From the NCBI RefSeq assembly GCF_000241345.1, contig NZ_BAED01000065.1:1-38242 (forward strand): a stretch of 38,242 nt of DNA. The letters are read 5' to 3'. Origin of the DNA: Gordonia amarae NBRC 15530. GTDB lineage: Bacteria; Actinomycetota; Actinomycetes; Mycobacteriales; Mycobacteriaceae. Shown here in pieces: positions 1 through 9,140 of the stretch. Position 1 is the stretch's first letter. Each line of letters opens with the position of its first letter. Position numbers and translations under genes: made by a program. The notes under the pieces were generated by a model. It was given only the letters and a program-made list of their open reading frames with translations, was not told the origin of the DNA and did no database searches.

Positions 1-401
1 AGTTCGCGGGCGCAGCGGGCCGCCGTCGCCGAGGCTCCCGGAGCGAATACCGGAGCCGATATATCGGGGACGGGTCCGTATACGTCCGCCTTGGTCAGGA
101 CCACCACCGTCCGGTCGGCGGGCAGGCGGCCGGCGAGCTCGAGGTCGGCCGCGCGCGGCGGCCCCGACAGGACGTGACACCACAAGTCGGGACCGGAAAG
201 GGGCATGTGCTCCGCCGCCACCCGCGCGTCGAGCGACAGCTGTCGCCGCAGCGCCCGCACCATCGTCTTACGTCCCGTCCCCGGACGCCCGATCACCGCC
301 ACCGACAGCGGCCGCCCGTGCTCCCGCACGGCATCCGCGAGGTGCGATACACCCTCGATCAACGAATCCCCCGATCGTCTCCCCCGGCCGCATCCCCACA
401 C
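1..401 (-). CDS. P-loop NTPase (GTPase-like), 5' part only, cut by the window edge
   Basis: This minus-strand reading frame stays open to the left edge, so only the N-terminal part is visible. From the GTG at 401 it shows a Walker A-like segment, GRPGTGRKT, at residues 38-46, preceded by the hydrophobic strand LSVAVI. About 55 residues later the strand RTVVVLTKAD ends in a T/NKxD-type guanine-specificity motif. A small GTPase or dynamin-like NTPase fits, but the G3 region is not clear. The start is uncertain: ATG 485, GTG 401 and TTG 362 are all in frame, and none has a strong ribosome binding site. The gene is divergent from trmB, as Rv0209 is from trmB in M. tuberculosis; that equivalence rests on position only. 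Confidence 0.6.
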   Translation of the reverse strand, partial: MWGCGRGRRSGDSLIEGVSHLADAVREHGRPLSVAVIGRPGTGRKTMVRALRRQLSLDARVAAEHMPLSGPDLWCHVLSGPPRAADLELAGRLPADRTVVVLTKADVYGPVPDISAPVFAPGASATAARCARE

Positions 402-512
402 GGTCCGGTCCCCGCCGGATCCAGCCGCCTCTGGGGGACGAATGTATCCCGCATCCGGCGCCCTGCGGCACCCCCTCGGGCACATCTGTGGATAACTTGG
501 CACGATATCCGG

Positions 513-1334
513 GTGAGCGAGCAGCACCCCGAACCCCAGCCCGGCCCCGATACACCCGGAAAACCCGACGAACCCGGCAATCCCGCCCCTGACGGCGCGT
601 CTCCGGAGGACGTCGACCGGAGCCGCCTGTTCCCGCGGGTGACGAGCTTCCGGTTCCGCCGGGGCACCCTGACGCCCGGTCAGCAACGCAATTGGGACAC
701 GCTGTGGCCGCAGCTCGGCCAGGACCTGGAGATCGGCCGCGACCGCATCCCGCAGCCGCAACTCGACATCGCCGGGTTGTTCGGGCGCGAGGCGCCGACG
801 GTGCTGGAGGTGGGCAGCGGCACCGGCGTGTCGACGGCCGCGATGGCCACCGACGAACCCGGCGTCAACACCATCGCCGTCGAGGTCTACAAGCCGGGTC
901 TGGCGCAGTTGCTGGGACTCATCGACCGGGGCGGGCTCACCAACGTCCGGCTGATCCGCGGCGACGCGATGGTGGTGCTCACCGAACTGATCGCGCCGGG
1001 AACGCTCGACGGGGTGCGGGTGTTCTTCCCGGATCCGTGGCCGAAATCGCGGCATCACAAGCGCAGGTTCCTGCAATCGGGCACTATCGAACTGATAGCC
1101 GACCGGCTGCGGCCCGGTGGCATCCTGCACATCGCGACCGACCATGCCGACTACGCGGTGTGGATCGCCGAGATTCTCGCCACCCAGGACCGCGACCGGC
1201 CGCATGTCATCCCGCTGACCACCGACTCCCCGCTGTCCTTGACCCGGCCGACCACCAAGTTCGAGGGCCGCGCCGAACGTGAGGGACGCAGGGTCAACGA
1301 ATTCGTCTACACCCGGCCGCTTGAGGACGGGTGA
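513..1334 (+). CDS. trmB: tRNA (guanine-N7-)-methyltransferase TrmB
   Basis: TrmB makes m7G46 in the variable loop of tRNA in the cytoplasm, using S-adenosylmethionine. The 273-residue product carries the SAM-binding motif EVGSGTGVST, the family hallmark FFPDPWPKSRHHKRRF (acidic and basic active-site residues), and the C-terminal TKFEGRAEREGRRVNEF block that contacts substrate. The first 45 residues or so are a Pro/Glu-rich, probably disordered extension, common in actinobacterial versions. GTG 513 was chosen because upstream sequence in the same frame has no coding character and lies opposite the divergent NTPase gene; the ribosome binding site is weak. It is followed 30 bases later by the NYN gene and then by mmpL3, the same order as in mycobacteria. 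Confidence 0.93.
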   Translation: MSEQHPEPQPGPDTPGKPDEPGNPAPDGASPEDVDRSRLFPRVTSFRFRRGTLTPGQQRNWDTLWPQLGQDLEIGRDRIPQPQLDIAGLFGREAPTVLEVGSGTGVSTAAMATDEPGVNTIAVEVYKPGLAQLLGLIDRGGLTNVRLIRGDAMVVLTELIAPGTLDGVRVFFPDPWPKSRHHKRRFLQSGTIELIADRLRPGGILHIATDHADYAVWIAEILATQDRDRPHVIPLTTDSPLSLTRPTTKFEGRAEREGRRVNEFVYTRPLEDG

Positions 1335-1364
1335 GACCAGAAAGAAACAGGAACCCACCCACAC

Positions 1365-2075
1365 ATGGCCGACCACGACGCCACGGCAGCCGCCACCCCC
1401 GATCACCAGGCCGGCACACCGGCCGCACCTCGTTTCGGCGACGCGATCTCCGGTCAGCTCGCCGCCCCGCGCGTGCTGCTGGTCTGGGACGCACCCAACA
1501 TGGACATGGGGCTCGGTGCGATCATCGGCGGCCGTCCCACCGCCGCCTACCGGCCCCGATTCGACGCCCTCGGACGCTGGCTGCTGCGCCGCACCGACGA
1601 GATCGCCACGACCGGCGGCGCCGTGCCCGAACCCGAGGCGACGGTGTTCACCAACATCGCACCCGGCAGCGCCGACGTGGTCCGCCCCTGGGTCGACGCC
1701 CTGCGCAACGTCGGTTTCGCGGTGTTCGCCAAACCCAAGCTCACCGAGGACAGCGACGTCGACTCGGACATGCTCGCCCACATCGAGCTGCGGCGCGGCA
1801 CCACCGGCCTGGCCGGTGTCGTCGTCGCCTCAGCCGACGGGCAGGCGTTCCGTGAGCCACTTCTCGACGTGGCCGCCGCAGGGATCCCGGTCACCGTCAT
1901 CGGCTTCCGCGAACACGCGAGCTGGGCGCTGTCGTCCGAGGGGCTGGAATTCGTCGATCTGGAGGATATCGACGGCGTATTCAGGGAACCATTGCCCCGG
2001 ATCGGCCTCGATTCGCTGCCCGACGAGGGTGCCTGGCTCACCCCGTTCCGGCCGTTGCGTGCCCTGCTGCGTTAG
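1365..2075 (+). CDS. NYN-domain (PIN-like) protein, putative ribonuclease
   Basis: The 236-residue protein matches the NYN family (PIN-like fold), which usually cleaves RNA with acidic residues and a divalent metal. Visible motifs are LLVWDAPNMDM around residue 40 (first acidic patch), DSDVDSDM (central acidic cluster) and VVVASADGQAF (SADGDF-like third motif), in the order expected for the fold. The first 30 residues are low-complexity Ala/Pro/Thr. It lies between trmB and mmpL3, the position of Rv0207c in M. tuberculosis. A role in tRNA or RNA processing alongside TrmB is an inference. No signal peptide or membrane segment is seen, so it is probably cytosolic. Confidence 0.85.
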   Translation: MADHDATAAATPDHQAGTPAAPRFGDAISGQLAAPRVLLVWDAPNMDMGLGAIIGGRPTAAYRPRFDALGRWLLRRTDEIATTGGAVPEPEATVFTNIAPGSADVVRPWVDALRNVGFAVFAKPKLTEDSDVDSDMLAHIELRRGTTGLAGVVVASADGQAFREPLLDVAAAGIPVTVIGFREHASWALSSEGLEFVDLEDIDGVFREPLPRIGLDSLPDEGAWLTPFRPLRALLR

Positions 2076-2185
2076 TTCCCGGGCCGCCACGACTCAGCGG
2101 TAACTCAGGCGGTGCTGAAACAATCGTGCCGATAGACGTACGCTCAATGTTTTGAGACACGATCGTCACGTGGAAGGAGCCGGGC

Positions 2186-5100
2186 GTGTTCGGAGCCATC
2201 GGCACCATGGTCTTCCGGCTTCGGTATGCGGTGATCGCCGTACTCGTCGTGATGATGAGTGGCCTGGGGCTGTTCGGCCTCGACCTGGGTAAACACCTCA
2301 GCCAGAGCGGCTGGTTCGACCCGACGTCCGAGTCGGTCAAGGGCTCGCAGATCGCCGACACCGCGTTCGGCCGCGACCACAAATCCGACGTCATCCTGCT
2401 GGTCACCCCGCCCGAGGGGACCAAGGTCGACGACAAGGCGTTCGGGGCGAAGGTCGAGAACTTCATCAACGCTCTCGTCGACGAGAATCCCGACGTCGTC
2501 GGGCGTGAGGATCCGGGGATCTTCGATCCGTTCCAGCCCGTCGGCAACACGCCCGCCGCGCAGGCCGCCCAGGACATGAAGGAGGAGCAGCTCTTCTCCG
2601 CGGACCGGTCGCAGGCGTTCGTCTCCATCGGCATCAAGGGCGACAACGACACCGACATCCTGGAGAACTACAAGAAGGTCGAGCACCAGTTCACCGGGAT
2701 CGCCCAACGGTTCGATCTGCCGGGCACCAAGTTCGAGACGGCCGGCCTGCAGCCGATCGCCGGTGCGATGGCCCGCGGTATGGACGAGGACATCCACCGC
2801 GCCGAGATCATCGCCCTGCCGCTGGTCGCGCTCATGCTGTTCTTCGTGTTCGGCGGCGTGGTGGCCGCCGTGCTGCCGGTGTTCATCGGCGGCCTGACCA
2901 TCGCCGGCTCGCTGGGCATCATGAAGATCCTGGCCCTGACCACCGAGCTGAACATCTTCGCCCAGTCGGTGGTGACGCTGATCGGTCTGGGCATCGCGAT
3001 CGACTACGGCCTGTTCATCGTCAGCCGGTTCCGTGAGGAACTCGCCGAGGGTTACTCGACGCAGGCCGCGGTCCGAAGAACCGTGATGACCGCCGGTCAG
3101 ACCGTGGTGTTCTCGGCGACGATCATCGTCGCCGCGCTGGCCTGTCTGCTGATCATGCCGCAGGGCTTCCTCAAGTCGGTGGCGTACGGCGCGATCGCGT
3201 CGGTGGCGCTGGCCGCGCTGCTGTCGATCACCGTGCTGCCCGCGCTGCTGGCCATCCTCGGGCCGCGCGTCGACGCCCTCGGCCTGCCGTTCCTGCGCCG
3301 CACCAAGACCAAGGCCGAGATCGAGGAAGGCTTCTGGGGACAGCTCGCCGGCTGGGTGATGCGGCACCCGATCGCCACCGCGATCCCGGTGGTGCTACTC
3401 CTGCTGGTGCTGATCGTGCCGTTCTCCGGCATCAAGTTCGGCGGTATCAGCGAGGCCTATCTACCGCCCGGCAATTCCTCACGGCAGGCGCAGGAAAGCT
3501 TCGACAAGGCCTTCCCCGCGCAGCGGACCGAAGAGGTCAAACTCGTCATCGCCTACGACACCAACGACGGCGAGGTCACCACGAAGCTCCAGGCCATCGC
3601 CGATCAGGCGAACAAGGTCCCCGGCTTCACCAAACAGTTCAACGCCGAGGGCGAGAAGACCGGCCAGTACGGCGACAACGGCCCGGCCATCATCGAGATG
3701 TCGGCGGGCCTGGTCGACCGCACCACCGCGGCCCAGGCGATCAAGGATCTGCGCGCCATCGACACCCAGGGCCTGCGGATGTGGGTGGCGGGCACACCCG
3801 CGCTCACCCAGGACTCGATGGACGCCCTGATGAGCAGGCTGCCGCTGATGACGGTGATGCTGGTGCTGATCACCGGCCTGCTGATGTTCCTGGCGTTCGG
3901 GTCGCTGATCCTGCCCATCAAGGCGGCGCTGATGACCGCGCTCGGTCTCGGCGCCACCCTCGGCATCCTGACCTGGATCTTCGTCGACGGCCACGGCGCC
4001 GATATCGCCAACTTCACTCCCGGACCGATGTTCGCGGCGGTGCTGGTCCTGATCATCTCGATCATCTTCGGCCTGTCCACCGACTACGAGATATTCCTGC
4101 TCTCCCGCATGGTCGAGGCCAGGCAGAAGGGTGCCAGCACCACCGAATCGGTGCGCGTGGGCACTGCGCACACCGGCCGCATCATCACCGCTGCCGCGGC
4201 CATCCTCGTGGTGGTGACCGGCGCGTTCGGCCTGTCCGAGATCGTGATGATGAAGTACATCGCGTTCGGCATGATCGCTGCGCTCATCCTCGACGCGACG
4301 GTGATCCGCATGCTGCTGGTGCCGGCGACGATGAAACTGCTCGGCGACGACTGCTGGTGGGCTCCGCGATGGATGCAGACCGTGCAGCGCAAGATCGGGC
4401 TCGGTGAGACGGTCCTCGCCGACGAACCCGACCAGTTGCGCGACGGCGCGCCCGGCACCCGCGTGGTGCGCAGCGCCGGCAGCGTGGTCGCCGAGGCTCC
4501 CACATCGGTGCTGCGCGCGGCCCGTGCGGCCGGTGTGCGGCCCATGGCATCGCAGGTGCGGCGTTCGAGCCATCCGATGCCCGGCCCGCCGACGCCGCGT
4601 CCCGACGCCCCCGCCCCACGTCCTGGCGCCCCGTTCCCCGGTGCCCCTGTTCCCGGTGCCGGCGCCCCCGGCACTACCGGTCCCGGCCCGCGTCCCGGCC
4701 CGCGTCCGCAGCACGCGCCGCCCGCGGCCCGACCGGCCCCCGAGGAGACACCGGCCGTGACGTCCGTACCCGACGAGGCGCCCGCCCAGCAGGAGGCACC
4801 CGCCAGTACGAAGGTGCGCCCGGCAAAGGTTGCCGCGGCCAAGGTGAGCGCGGCCAAGGCCCGCGGCCGCGAGGTCGAGGCCCCGGACGCTTCGGCAAAC
4901 GAGGAGTCGGTGCGGGCGGCGGCCGAGCCCGCGGTGTCCACGGTCCGCTTCGCACCCACCCCGCAGCCGATCGGCGGTGGCGGCGGCTGGAAATCGTTCC
5001 GCACCCCACGCCTGACCCGCGCGGGCCGCGAGCGTGCGCACACCCCCGACACCGGTACCTGGACACTTGGTTCGAGCGGCATCCGCTCGGGTTCGTTCCC

Positions 5101-5872
5101 GGCGCAGCCGCCCACCGAACCGGTCCAGGCCGCCGAACACCCGGGCGGTCCCGCCTCGGTCGACATCCCACAGCGGATCACCGGCGGACGCCCCGAGCAG
5201 CCGGCACCCGACCACCGGACCTCGGAGCGACCCGCTCCCGAACCTCGCCCGGCCGAGCACCGCACCCCGGAGCAGCGTTCCCGCGAACCCCGGCTCCCAG
5301 AACCCCGGACCCCGGAACCCCCGGTCCAGGTGCCCCCGATCCCCGATCCACGGGCCCGGGAACCCCGGGCGACCGGCGGGCCCGGCCCGGGTCCCCGGAT
5401 GACCGGTCCCTGGACGACGGGGCAGCGGCCCGCACCGGGTCAGCAGCCACCTGCGCCCACCCCGCCCGGCAGCCACACCTCTCCCACCGACCCGGCACCA
5501 CGACGCGGCCGGCGCCCCGACCAGTCGGTCCTGAACCGGCGACCCGACCTGGGTGAGCCCGGTGGCGGAGGTCCGCTGGCCGCAGAACTGCAGCCGGAAC
5601 CGGCGCGCAGGCCGCGCTTGTCGGCGTCGGCGAGACCCGACGGCGATCCGCTGCTCAACCGTGGCCTGTCACCGGAGAACCGCGACCACGAAGCCGCCCA
5701 GCCGGCTCCCGCACGCCGCGGCGGCCATGAGGCGGGCACCAGGGACACCGGTACCAGGGAAGCGGGCAACCGGGAAGCGGCCGACAGGGGCGGCGACCGG
5801 CATGCGAGCAGAGACGACGACAGTCAGATCAGCGTCCAGGACCTGCTGCGCCGCAGCCAGACGGAACGATAG
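2186..5872 (+). CDS. mmpL3: MmpL3, trehalose monomycolate flippase (RND family), with a long proline-rich tail
   Basis: MmpL3 moves trehalose monomycolate across the inner membrane using proton motive force and is essential for mycolate envelopes. The protein has the RND layout: TM1 at 10-33, a periplasmic domain, TM2-6 at about 205-360, a second periplasmic domain at about 420-545, and TM7-12 at about 550-730. Both proton-relay Asp-Tyr pairs are intact: D273-Y274 (IAIDYG) and D633-Y634 (LSTDYE). GTG 2186 follows a GGAAGGAG ribosome binding site. At 1228 residues it is longer than the roughly 940 of the M. tuberculosis protein. The extra length is a cytoplasmic tail from about residue 770, rich in Pro, Ala, Arg and Glu, ending in ISVQDLLRR. 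A 110-base gap separates it from the NYN gene, so it may have its own promoter. Confidence 0.96.
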   Translation: MFGAIGTMVFRLRYAVIAVLVVMMSGLGLFGLDLGKHLSQSGWFDPTSESVKGSQIADTAFGRDHKSDVILLVTPPEGTKVDDKAFGAKVENFINALVDENPDVVGREDPGIFDPFQPVGNTPAAQAAQDMKEEQLFSADRSQAFVSIGIKGDNDTDILENYKKVEHQFTGIAQRFDLPGTKFETAGLQPIAGAMARGMDEDIHRAEIIALPLVALMLFFVFGGVVAAVLPVFIGGLTIAGSLGIMKILALTTELNIFAQSVVTLIGLGIAIDYGLFIVSRFREELAEGYSTQAAVRRTVMTAGQTVVFSATIIVAALACLLIMPQGFLKSVAYGAIASVALAALLSITVLPALLAILGPRVDALGLPFLRRTKTKAEIEEGFWGQLAGWVMRHPIATAIPVVLLLLVLIVPFSGIKFGGISEAYLPPGNSSRQAQESFDKAFPAQRTEEVKLVIAYDTNDGEVTTKLQAIADQANKVPGFTKQFNAEGEKTGQYGDNGPAIIEMSAGLVDRTTAAQAIKDLRAIDTQGLRMWVAGTPALTQDSMDALMSRLPLMTVMLVLITGLLMFLAFGSLILPIKAALMTALGLGATLGILTWIFVDGHGADIANFTPGPMFAAVLVLIISIIFGLSTDYEIFLLSRMVEARQKGASTTESVRVGTAHTGRIITAAAAILVVVTGAFGLSEIVMMKYIAFGMIAALILDATVIRMLLVPATMKLLGDDCWWAPRWMQTVQRKIGLGETVLADEPDQLRDGAPGTRVVRSAGSVVAEAPTSVLRAARAAGVRPMASQVRRSSHPMPGPPTPRPDAPAPRPGAPFPGAPVPGAGAPGTTGPGPRPGPRPQHAPPAARPAPEETPAVTSVPDEAPAQQEAPASTKVRPAKVAAAKVSAAKARGREVEAPDASANEESVRAAAEPAVSTVRFAPTPQPIGGGGGWKSFRTPRLTRAGRERAHTPDTGTWTLGSSGIRSGSFPAQPPTEPVQAAEHPGGPASVDIPQRITGGRPEQPAPDHRTSERPAPEPRPAEHRTPEQRSREPRLPEPRTPEPPVQVPPIPDPRAREPRATGGPGPGPRMTGPWTTGQRPAPGQQPPAPTPPGSHTSPTDPAPRRGRRPDQSVLNRRPDLGEPGGGGPLAAELQPEPARRPRLSASARPDGDPLLNRGLSPENRDHEAAQPAPARRGGHEAGTRDTGTREAGNREAADRGGDRHASRDDDSQISVQDLLRRSQTER

Positions 5873-5873
5873 A

Positions 5874-5902
5874 CGCCCCGGGGGATGAACCAGCCCGGAG
5901 CG
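5874..5902. terminator. possible bidirectional hairpin between mmpL3 and the response regulator
   Basis: In the 34-base gap between two convergent genes, CGCCCCGGG (5874-5882) can pair with CCCGGAGCG (5894-5902) across an 11-base loop. One C-A mismatch on the plus strand becomes a G-U pair in minus-strand RNA. There is no T-tract, so termination is inferred from position and pairing only. Confidence 0.4.
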
Positions 5903-5906
5903 CGCC

Positions 5907-6560
5907 TCAGTCGAGGCCGTGCTCGATGGCGTACCGGGTGAGTTCGACGCGGTTGCCGAGTTGCAGTTTACGTAGCGACGCCTGCACGTGGTTCTCGACC
6001 GTCCGGTGACTGACGCCGAGCCGGGTGGCGATCTGCTTGGCGCTCAACCCTTTTGCCACGTGCCGCAGCACCTCCGTCTCGCGTTCGGTGAGCGCGGGCC
6101 TGGCCGGGGACTCCGGTTCACGCGACATCCGCCGGTACTCGCCGAGCACCAGACCGGCCAGCCCCGGCGTGAACACCGCCTGCCCGGCTCCCGTGGCCCG
6201 AACCGCCTCCACCAGTTCGGCTTTCGACGCCGACTTCACCAGATAGCCACTCGCACCGGCTTTCACGGCGTCGAGCACATCTTCGCGTTCGTCGGACGCC
6301 GACAGCACGAGGACCCGCGTCGCCGGTGATGCGGCGAGGACCGCGGCCGTCGCCTCCACGCCGGTGCCGTCGGGCAGCTGCATGTCCATCAGCACCACGT
6401 CGGGCAGCACGGCCTTGGCGCGCCGGGCGCTGCTGGCCACCGCGTCGGCGGTCGCGACCACGTCGAATCCCTCATCGGTCAGGTCCCTGGCCACCCCGTC
6501 GCGCCACATCGGATGATCGTCGACCACCATCACGCGCAGTCTCGGCTCTTCCACAGTCAT
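5907..6560 (-). CDS. LuxR/NarL-family response regulator
   Basis: This 217-residue two-domain regulator has a receiver domain (about 8-125) with the acidic pair in VMVVDDHP, phospho-acceptor D59 in DVVLMDMQLPDG, and the conserved Lys in GYLVKSASK. A GerE/LuxR helix-turn-helix fills residues 148-217 (LTERETEVLRHVAKGLSAKQIATRLGVS and onward). It lies 32 bases downstream of the histidine kinase on the same strand, so the two form a standard NarL-type pair. The pair resembles MacRS-type systems of actinobacteria. Target genes are unknown; the divergent membrane-protein gene next to the kinase is one candidate. Confidence 0.92.
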   Translation of the reverse strand: MTVEEPRLRVMVVDDHPMWRDGVARDLTDEGFDVVATADAVASSARRAKAVLPDVVLMDMQLPDGTGVEATAAVLAASPATRVLVLSASDEREDVLDAVKAGASGYLVKSASKAELVEAVRATGAGQAVFTPGLAGLVLGEYRRMSREPESPARPALTERETEVLRHVAKGLSAKQIATRLGVSHRTVENHVQASLRKLQLGNRVELTRYAIEHGLD

Positions 6561-6592
6561 CCCCTACCCCTCACGTTCGATCTCTCCCCGGC

Positions 6593-7855
6593 TCAGGTGA
6601 CGCCACGGCCCACCGTCCATTCCCATTCTGTGCCCGCCCCGGGAGCGGACTCCATTCGCACGCTCCCGCCGAGCGCCTCGATCCTGCCGACGATCGACTT
6701 GGACACCCCCATCCGGCCGTCGCGCCGGGCCTGGTCGAGACGTCCGGGCCCGATCCCCACGCCGTCGTCGCGGACGCTGACCACCACCTCGTCGTCGATG
6801 TCCTCGAGCAGCACGTACGACCGCGCTCCCGGTCCGGCGTGGGCACGCGTGTTGTCGATCGCGTTGGCCAGCGCGGCCAGCAGTTCGCCGGCCACCACCT
6901 CGCTGACCGGCACCGGTGTGCCCGGGGCGCTCACCGATACGTCGTCGGCGGCCAGGCCTCGTAGCACCGCGGTCAGGTCGACGGCGCCGGGCCCCTCCGC
7001 CGTGTCGTCGGCCACCGCCGGCAGGTCCGTGTCGGCGTCGCCGATGTCGGCGATCATCATGCGCAGCGCGCGCTCCTGTTCGCCTGCCATCTCCGCCAGC
7101 CGGGTGCTCGGGCCGCCGATCTCCCGGCCGTGCTTGGCGATGTACGCCAGCGTCTGCAACACCCCGTCGTGCACGTGCCGGGCCAGCCGTTCCCGCTCCT
7201 CCGCGGCGGCGGCGCGACGTTCGGCCGCGCTCAGCGTCTCGTGCAGCCTGCGGGCGGTGACCCCCGCGATCCCCACGGCCAGACCCGCGGCGACGATCAC
7301 GATGATGGTCGCGTTACGGCCCAGGTTGGGGTCGAACGTTCCTTTCACGATGGTGCTCGACGCGCCGATCACCAGGCCCGTCTCTATTCCCGACCACGGA
7401 CCCCACAGCAGCGCCGCCGAGATCATGGAGTTGGTGGCCCACAGCGTCGTCGGCCAGGTCTGGTTGCCCAGCGCCCACTCGTCGTCGGCCACCCACATCG
7501 TCGAGAGCATGAGGGCGACGACGACGGTGATCTCGCCCGCGACCCAGTATCTGGTGCGGGCGAACCCGCGGTAATAGCCGACACCGCAGACCACTGTCGT
7601 CGCGGTCAGCACCCCGAACAGCGCCCACGCGATGCCGGGATGCAGCAGATCGCTGTTGACGGCGATGTGAAATCCCAGCGCGTAGCAGTAGCTGACCACC
7701 CGGAACAGCTGCGCGCCGCGCCACAGCGGACCCACCGGATCGGCGTCGACGATGCCCGGGAAAACCTCCACCGGCCTGGGAAACACCCGAGTCCGCCGGC
7801 CACGGCGTACCCCCGCCGTTCCGTCGAATTGAGACTCGCGCAACCCCTCATTCAC
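6593..7855 (-). CDS. HisKA_3-type sensor histidine kinase (MacS-like)
   Basis: This 420-residue membrane kinase is the partner of the response regulator. About six hydrophobic segments lie between residues 50 and 200, matching the N-terminal membrane domain of MacS-type kinases. A linker leads into the dimerisation box RERLARHVHDGVLQTL, with H229 the likely phosphorylated residue. The HATPase domain keeps an N-box (ALANAIDNTRAHA) and G-box (RDDGVGIG). The start is GTG 7855 and the frame ends in GRGVT just before the regulator. No extracytoplasmic sensing domain of any size is visible, so the signal is probably membrane or envelope stress; this is an inference. Its start lies only 35 bases from the divergent gene at 7891, so control elements must be shared. 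Confidence 0.9.
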   Translation of the reverse strand: MNEGLRESQFDGTAGVRRGRRTRVFPRPVEVFPGIVDADPVGPLWRGAQLFRVVSYCYALGFHIAVNSDLLHPGIAWALFGVLTATTVVCGVGYYRGFARTRYWVAGEITVVVALMLSTMWVADDEWALGNQTWPTTLWATNSMISAALLWGPWSGIETGLVIGASSTIVKGTFDPNLGRNATIIVIVAAGLAVGIAGVTARRLHETLSAAERRAAAAEERERLARHVHDGVLQTLAYIAKHGREIGGPSTRLAEMAGEQERALRMMIADIGDADTDLPAVADDTAEGPGAVDLTAVLRGLAADDVSVSAPGTPVPVSEVVAGELLAALANAIDNTRAHAGPGARSYVLLEDIDDEVVVSVRDDGVGIGPGRLDQARRDGRMGVSKSIVGRIEALGGSVRMESAPGAGTEWEWTVGRGVT

Positions 7856-7890
7856 AATCGCATGACCCGGGGATCGCTAGGGTATGCACC

Positions 7891-9120
7891 ATGTCCTCGG
7901 ACGGTACTACCCCGATCAACCCTTCGCCTCAGCATCGCTGGCGGTGGGTCAAGCGGGTGCTGCTGGTACTCATCGCGGTGACCCTCATCGTCGAAGCGGT
8001 ACTCATCTGGCCGAAACTGAAGGACGCGTGGGCGAGCATCGGCCAACTCAACTGGGCGTGGGTACTCGCCTGTATCGTCGCCGCGATGCTGTCCATGGAC
8101 AGTTTCGCACAGGTCCAGCGGACCCTGTTCCGGTCGGCGGGCGTCAAGGTCTCCCAGTTCAAGTCCCTGTCGGTGGTGCTGGCCGCCAACTCGGTGAGCC
8201 AGACGATGCCCGGCGGGCAGGTGCTCGCACCGGCCTTCACCTACCGGCAGACCCGCAAATGGGGCGCCACTCCGGTGGTCGCCTCGTGGCAGGTGGTGAT
8301 GTCGGGACTGCTGGCCGGTGTGGGCCTGGCCGTCCTCGGTTTCGGCGGCGCGATGATCGCCGGCGCCAAGACCAGCCCGTTCTCGGTGTTGTTCTCGGTG
8401 CTCGGGTTCATCGCGGTGGCCACGCTGCTGCAGTACTTCGCCACGCACCCCGAGTATCTGCAGTCGACCGGCATCAAGGTCCTGGAATGGATCAATCAGT
8501 TCCGGAACAAACCCCTCGACCACGGCGTCGAGAAACTGCTCGAGACGCTGGAGCAGCTGCGCGCCGTGCAGCTGAACCGCCGCGACACGACGGTCGCGTT
8601 CGGGTGGAGCTTCTTCAACTGGGTCACCGACGTCGCCTGCCTGATGTTCGCGTGCTGGGCGGTCGACTCGTACCCGAGCTATTCGGGCCTGATGGTGGCG
8701 TATGCGGCGTCGAAGGCGGTCGGCACCGCCATCCCGCTGCTGCCGGGCGGTATCGGAGTCGTCGACGCCATGCTGGTGCCCGCGCTGACCAGCGCCGGCA
8801 TGCCCGTCGAGAAGGCCATCACCGCGGTGCTGGTGTACCGGTTGATCAGCTATGTGTTCGTGGCGGTCGTCGGCTGGGTGATCATCTACTTCATGTTCCG
8901 GTCCGCGATCCGGTCCGAAGGCGATATCGGCGACGAACTCGAGGCCGACGAACCGGCCCAGCCACCGCCGGACACCCCGGCACCTGACACCACAGCGCCT
9001 GACACCACAAGGGGAGATGACCCGAAGCCGGGCTCCGCACCGCCGCACGACGCCTCGGCCGATCGGCCCACCGGACCCACGGCCGGCGAGGAGACCACCA
9101 GAGACGACGACCGGCGCTGA
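7891..9120 (+). CDS. UPF0104 / lysylphosphatidylglycerol-synthase transmembrane-like protein
   Basis: The 409-residue integral membrane protein resembles the flippase-like transmembrane part of MprF and the UPF0104/YbhN family. Recognisable features are the first TM segment (VLLVLIAVTLIVEAVLIW), the family-type SVSQTMPGGQVLAPAFTYRQ segment near residue 110, and GTAIPLLPGGIGVVDAMLVPAL near residue 285, which is the most conserved stretch of the fold. The soluble aminoacyl-transferase domain of MprF is absent, so lipid transport is more likely than lysyl-PG synthesis. A 60-residue Pro/Asp/Thr-rich tail follows the last TM. M. tuberculosis carries a conserved membrane gene, Rv0204c, near mmpL3, which may be the counterpart (from memory). 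The ATG follows closely after the divergent kinase start. Confidence 0.82.
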   Translation: MSSDGTTPINPSPQHRWRWVKRVLLVLIAVTLIVEAVLIWPKLKDAWASIGQLNWAWVLACIVAAMLSMDSFAQVQRTLFRSAGVKVSQFKSLSVVLAANSVSQTMPGGQVLAPAFTYRQTRKWGATPVVASWQVVMSGLLAGVGLAVLGFGGAMIAGAKTSPFSVLFSVLGFIAVATLLQYFATHPEYLQSTGIKVLEWINQFRNKPLDHGVEKLLETLEQLRAVQLNRRDTTVAFGWSFFNWVTDVACLMFACWAVDSYPSYSGLMVAYAASKAVGTAIPLLPGGIGVVDAMLVPALTSAGMPVEKAITAVLVYRLISYVFVAVVGWVIIYFMFRSAIRSEGDIGDELEADEPAQPPPDTPAPDTTAPDTTRGDDPKPGSAPPHDASADRPTGPTAGEETTRDDDRR

Positions 9121-9140
9121 GTGCCGCTACCGTCTAGGCC

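Noticed and set aside
3479..5476. Long open frame on the minus strand, opposite mmpL3
   Set aside because: It lies fully antisense to a conserved gene, has repetitive Arg/Gly/His composition and no recognisable domain; it is a by-product of high GC.
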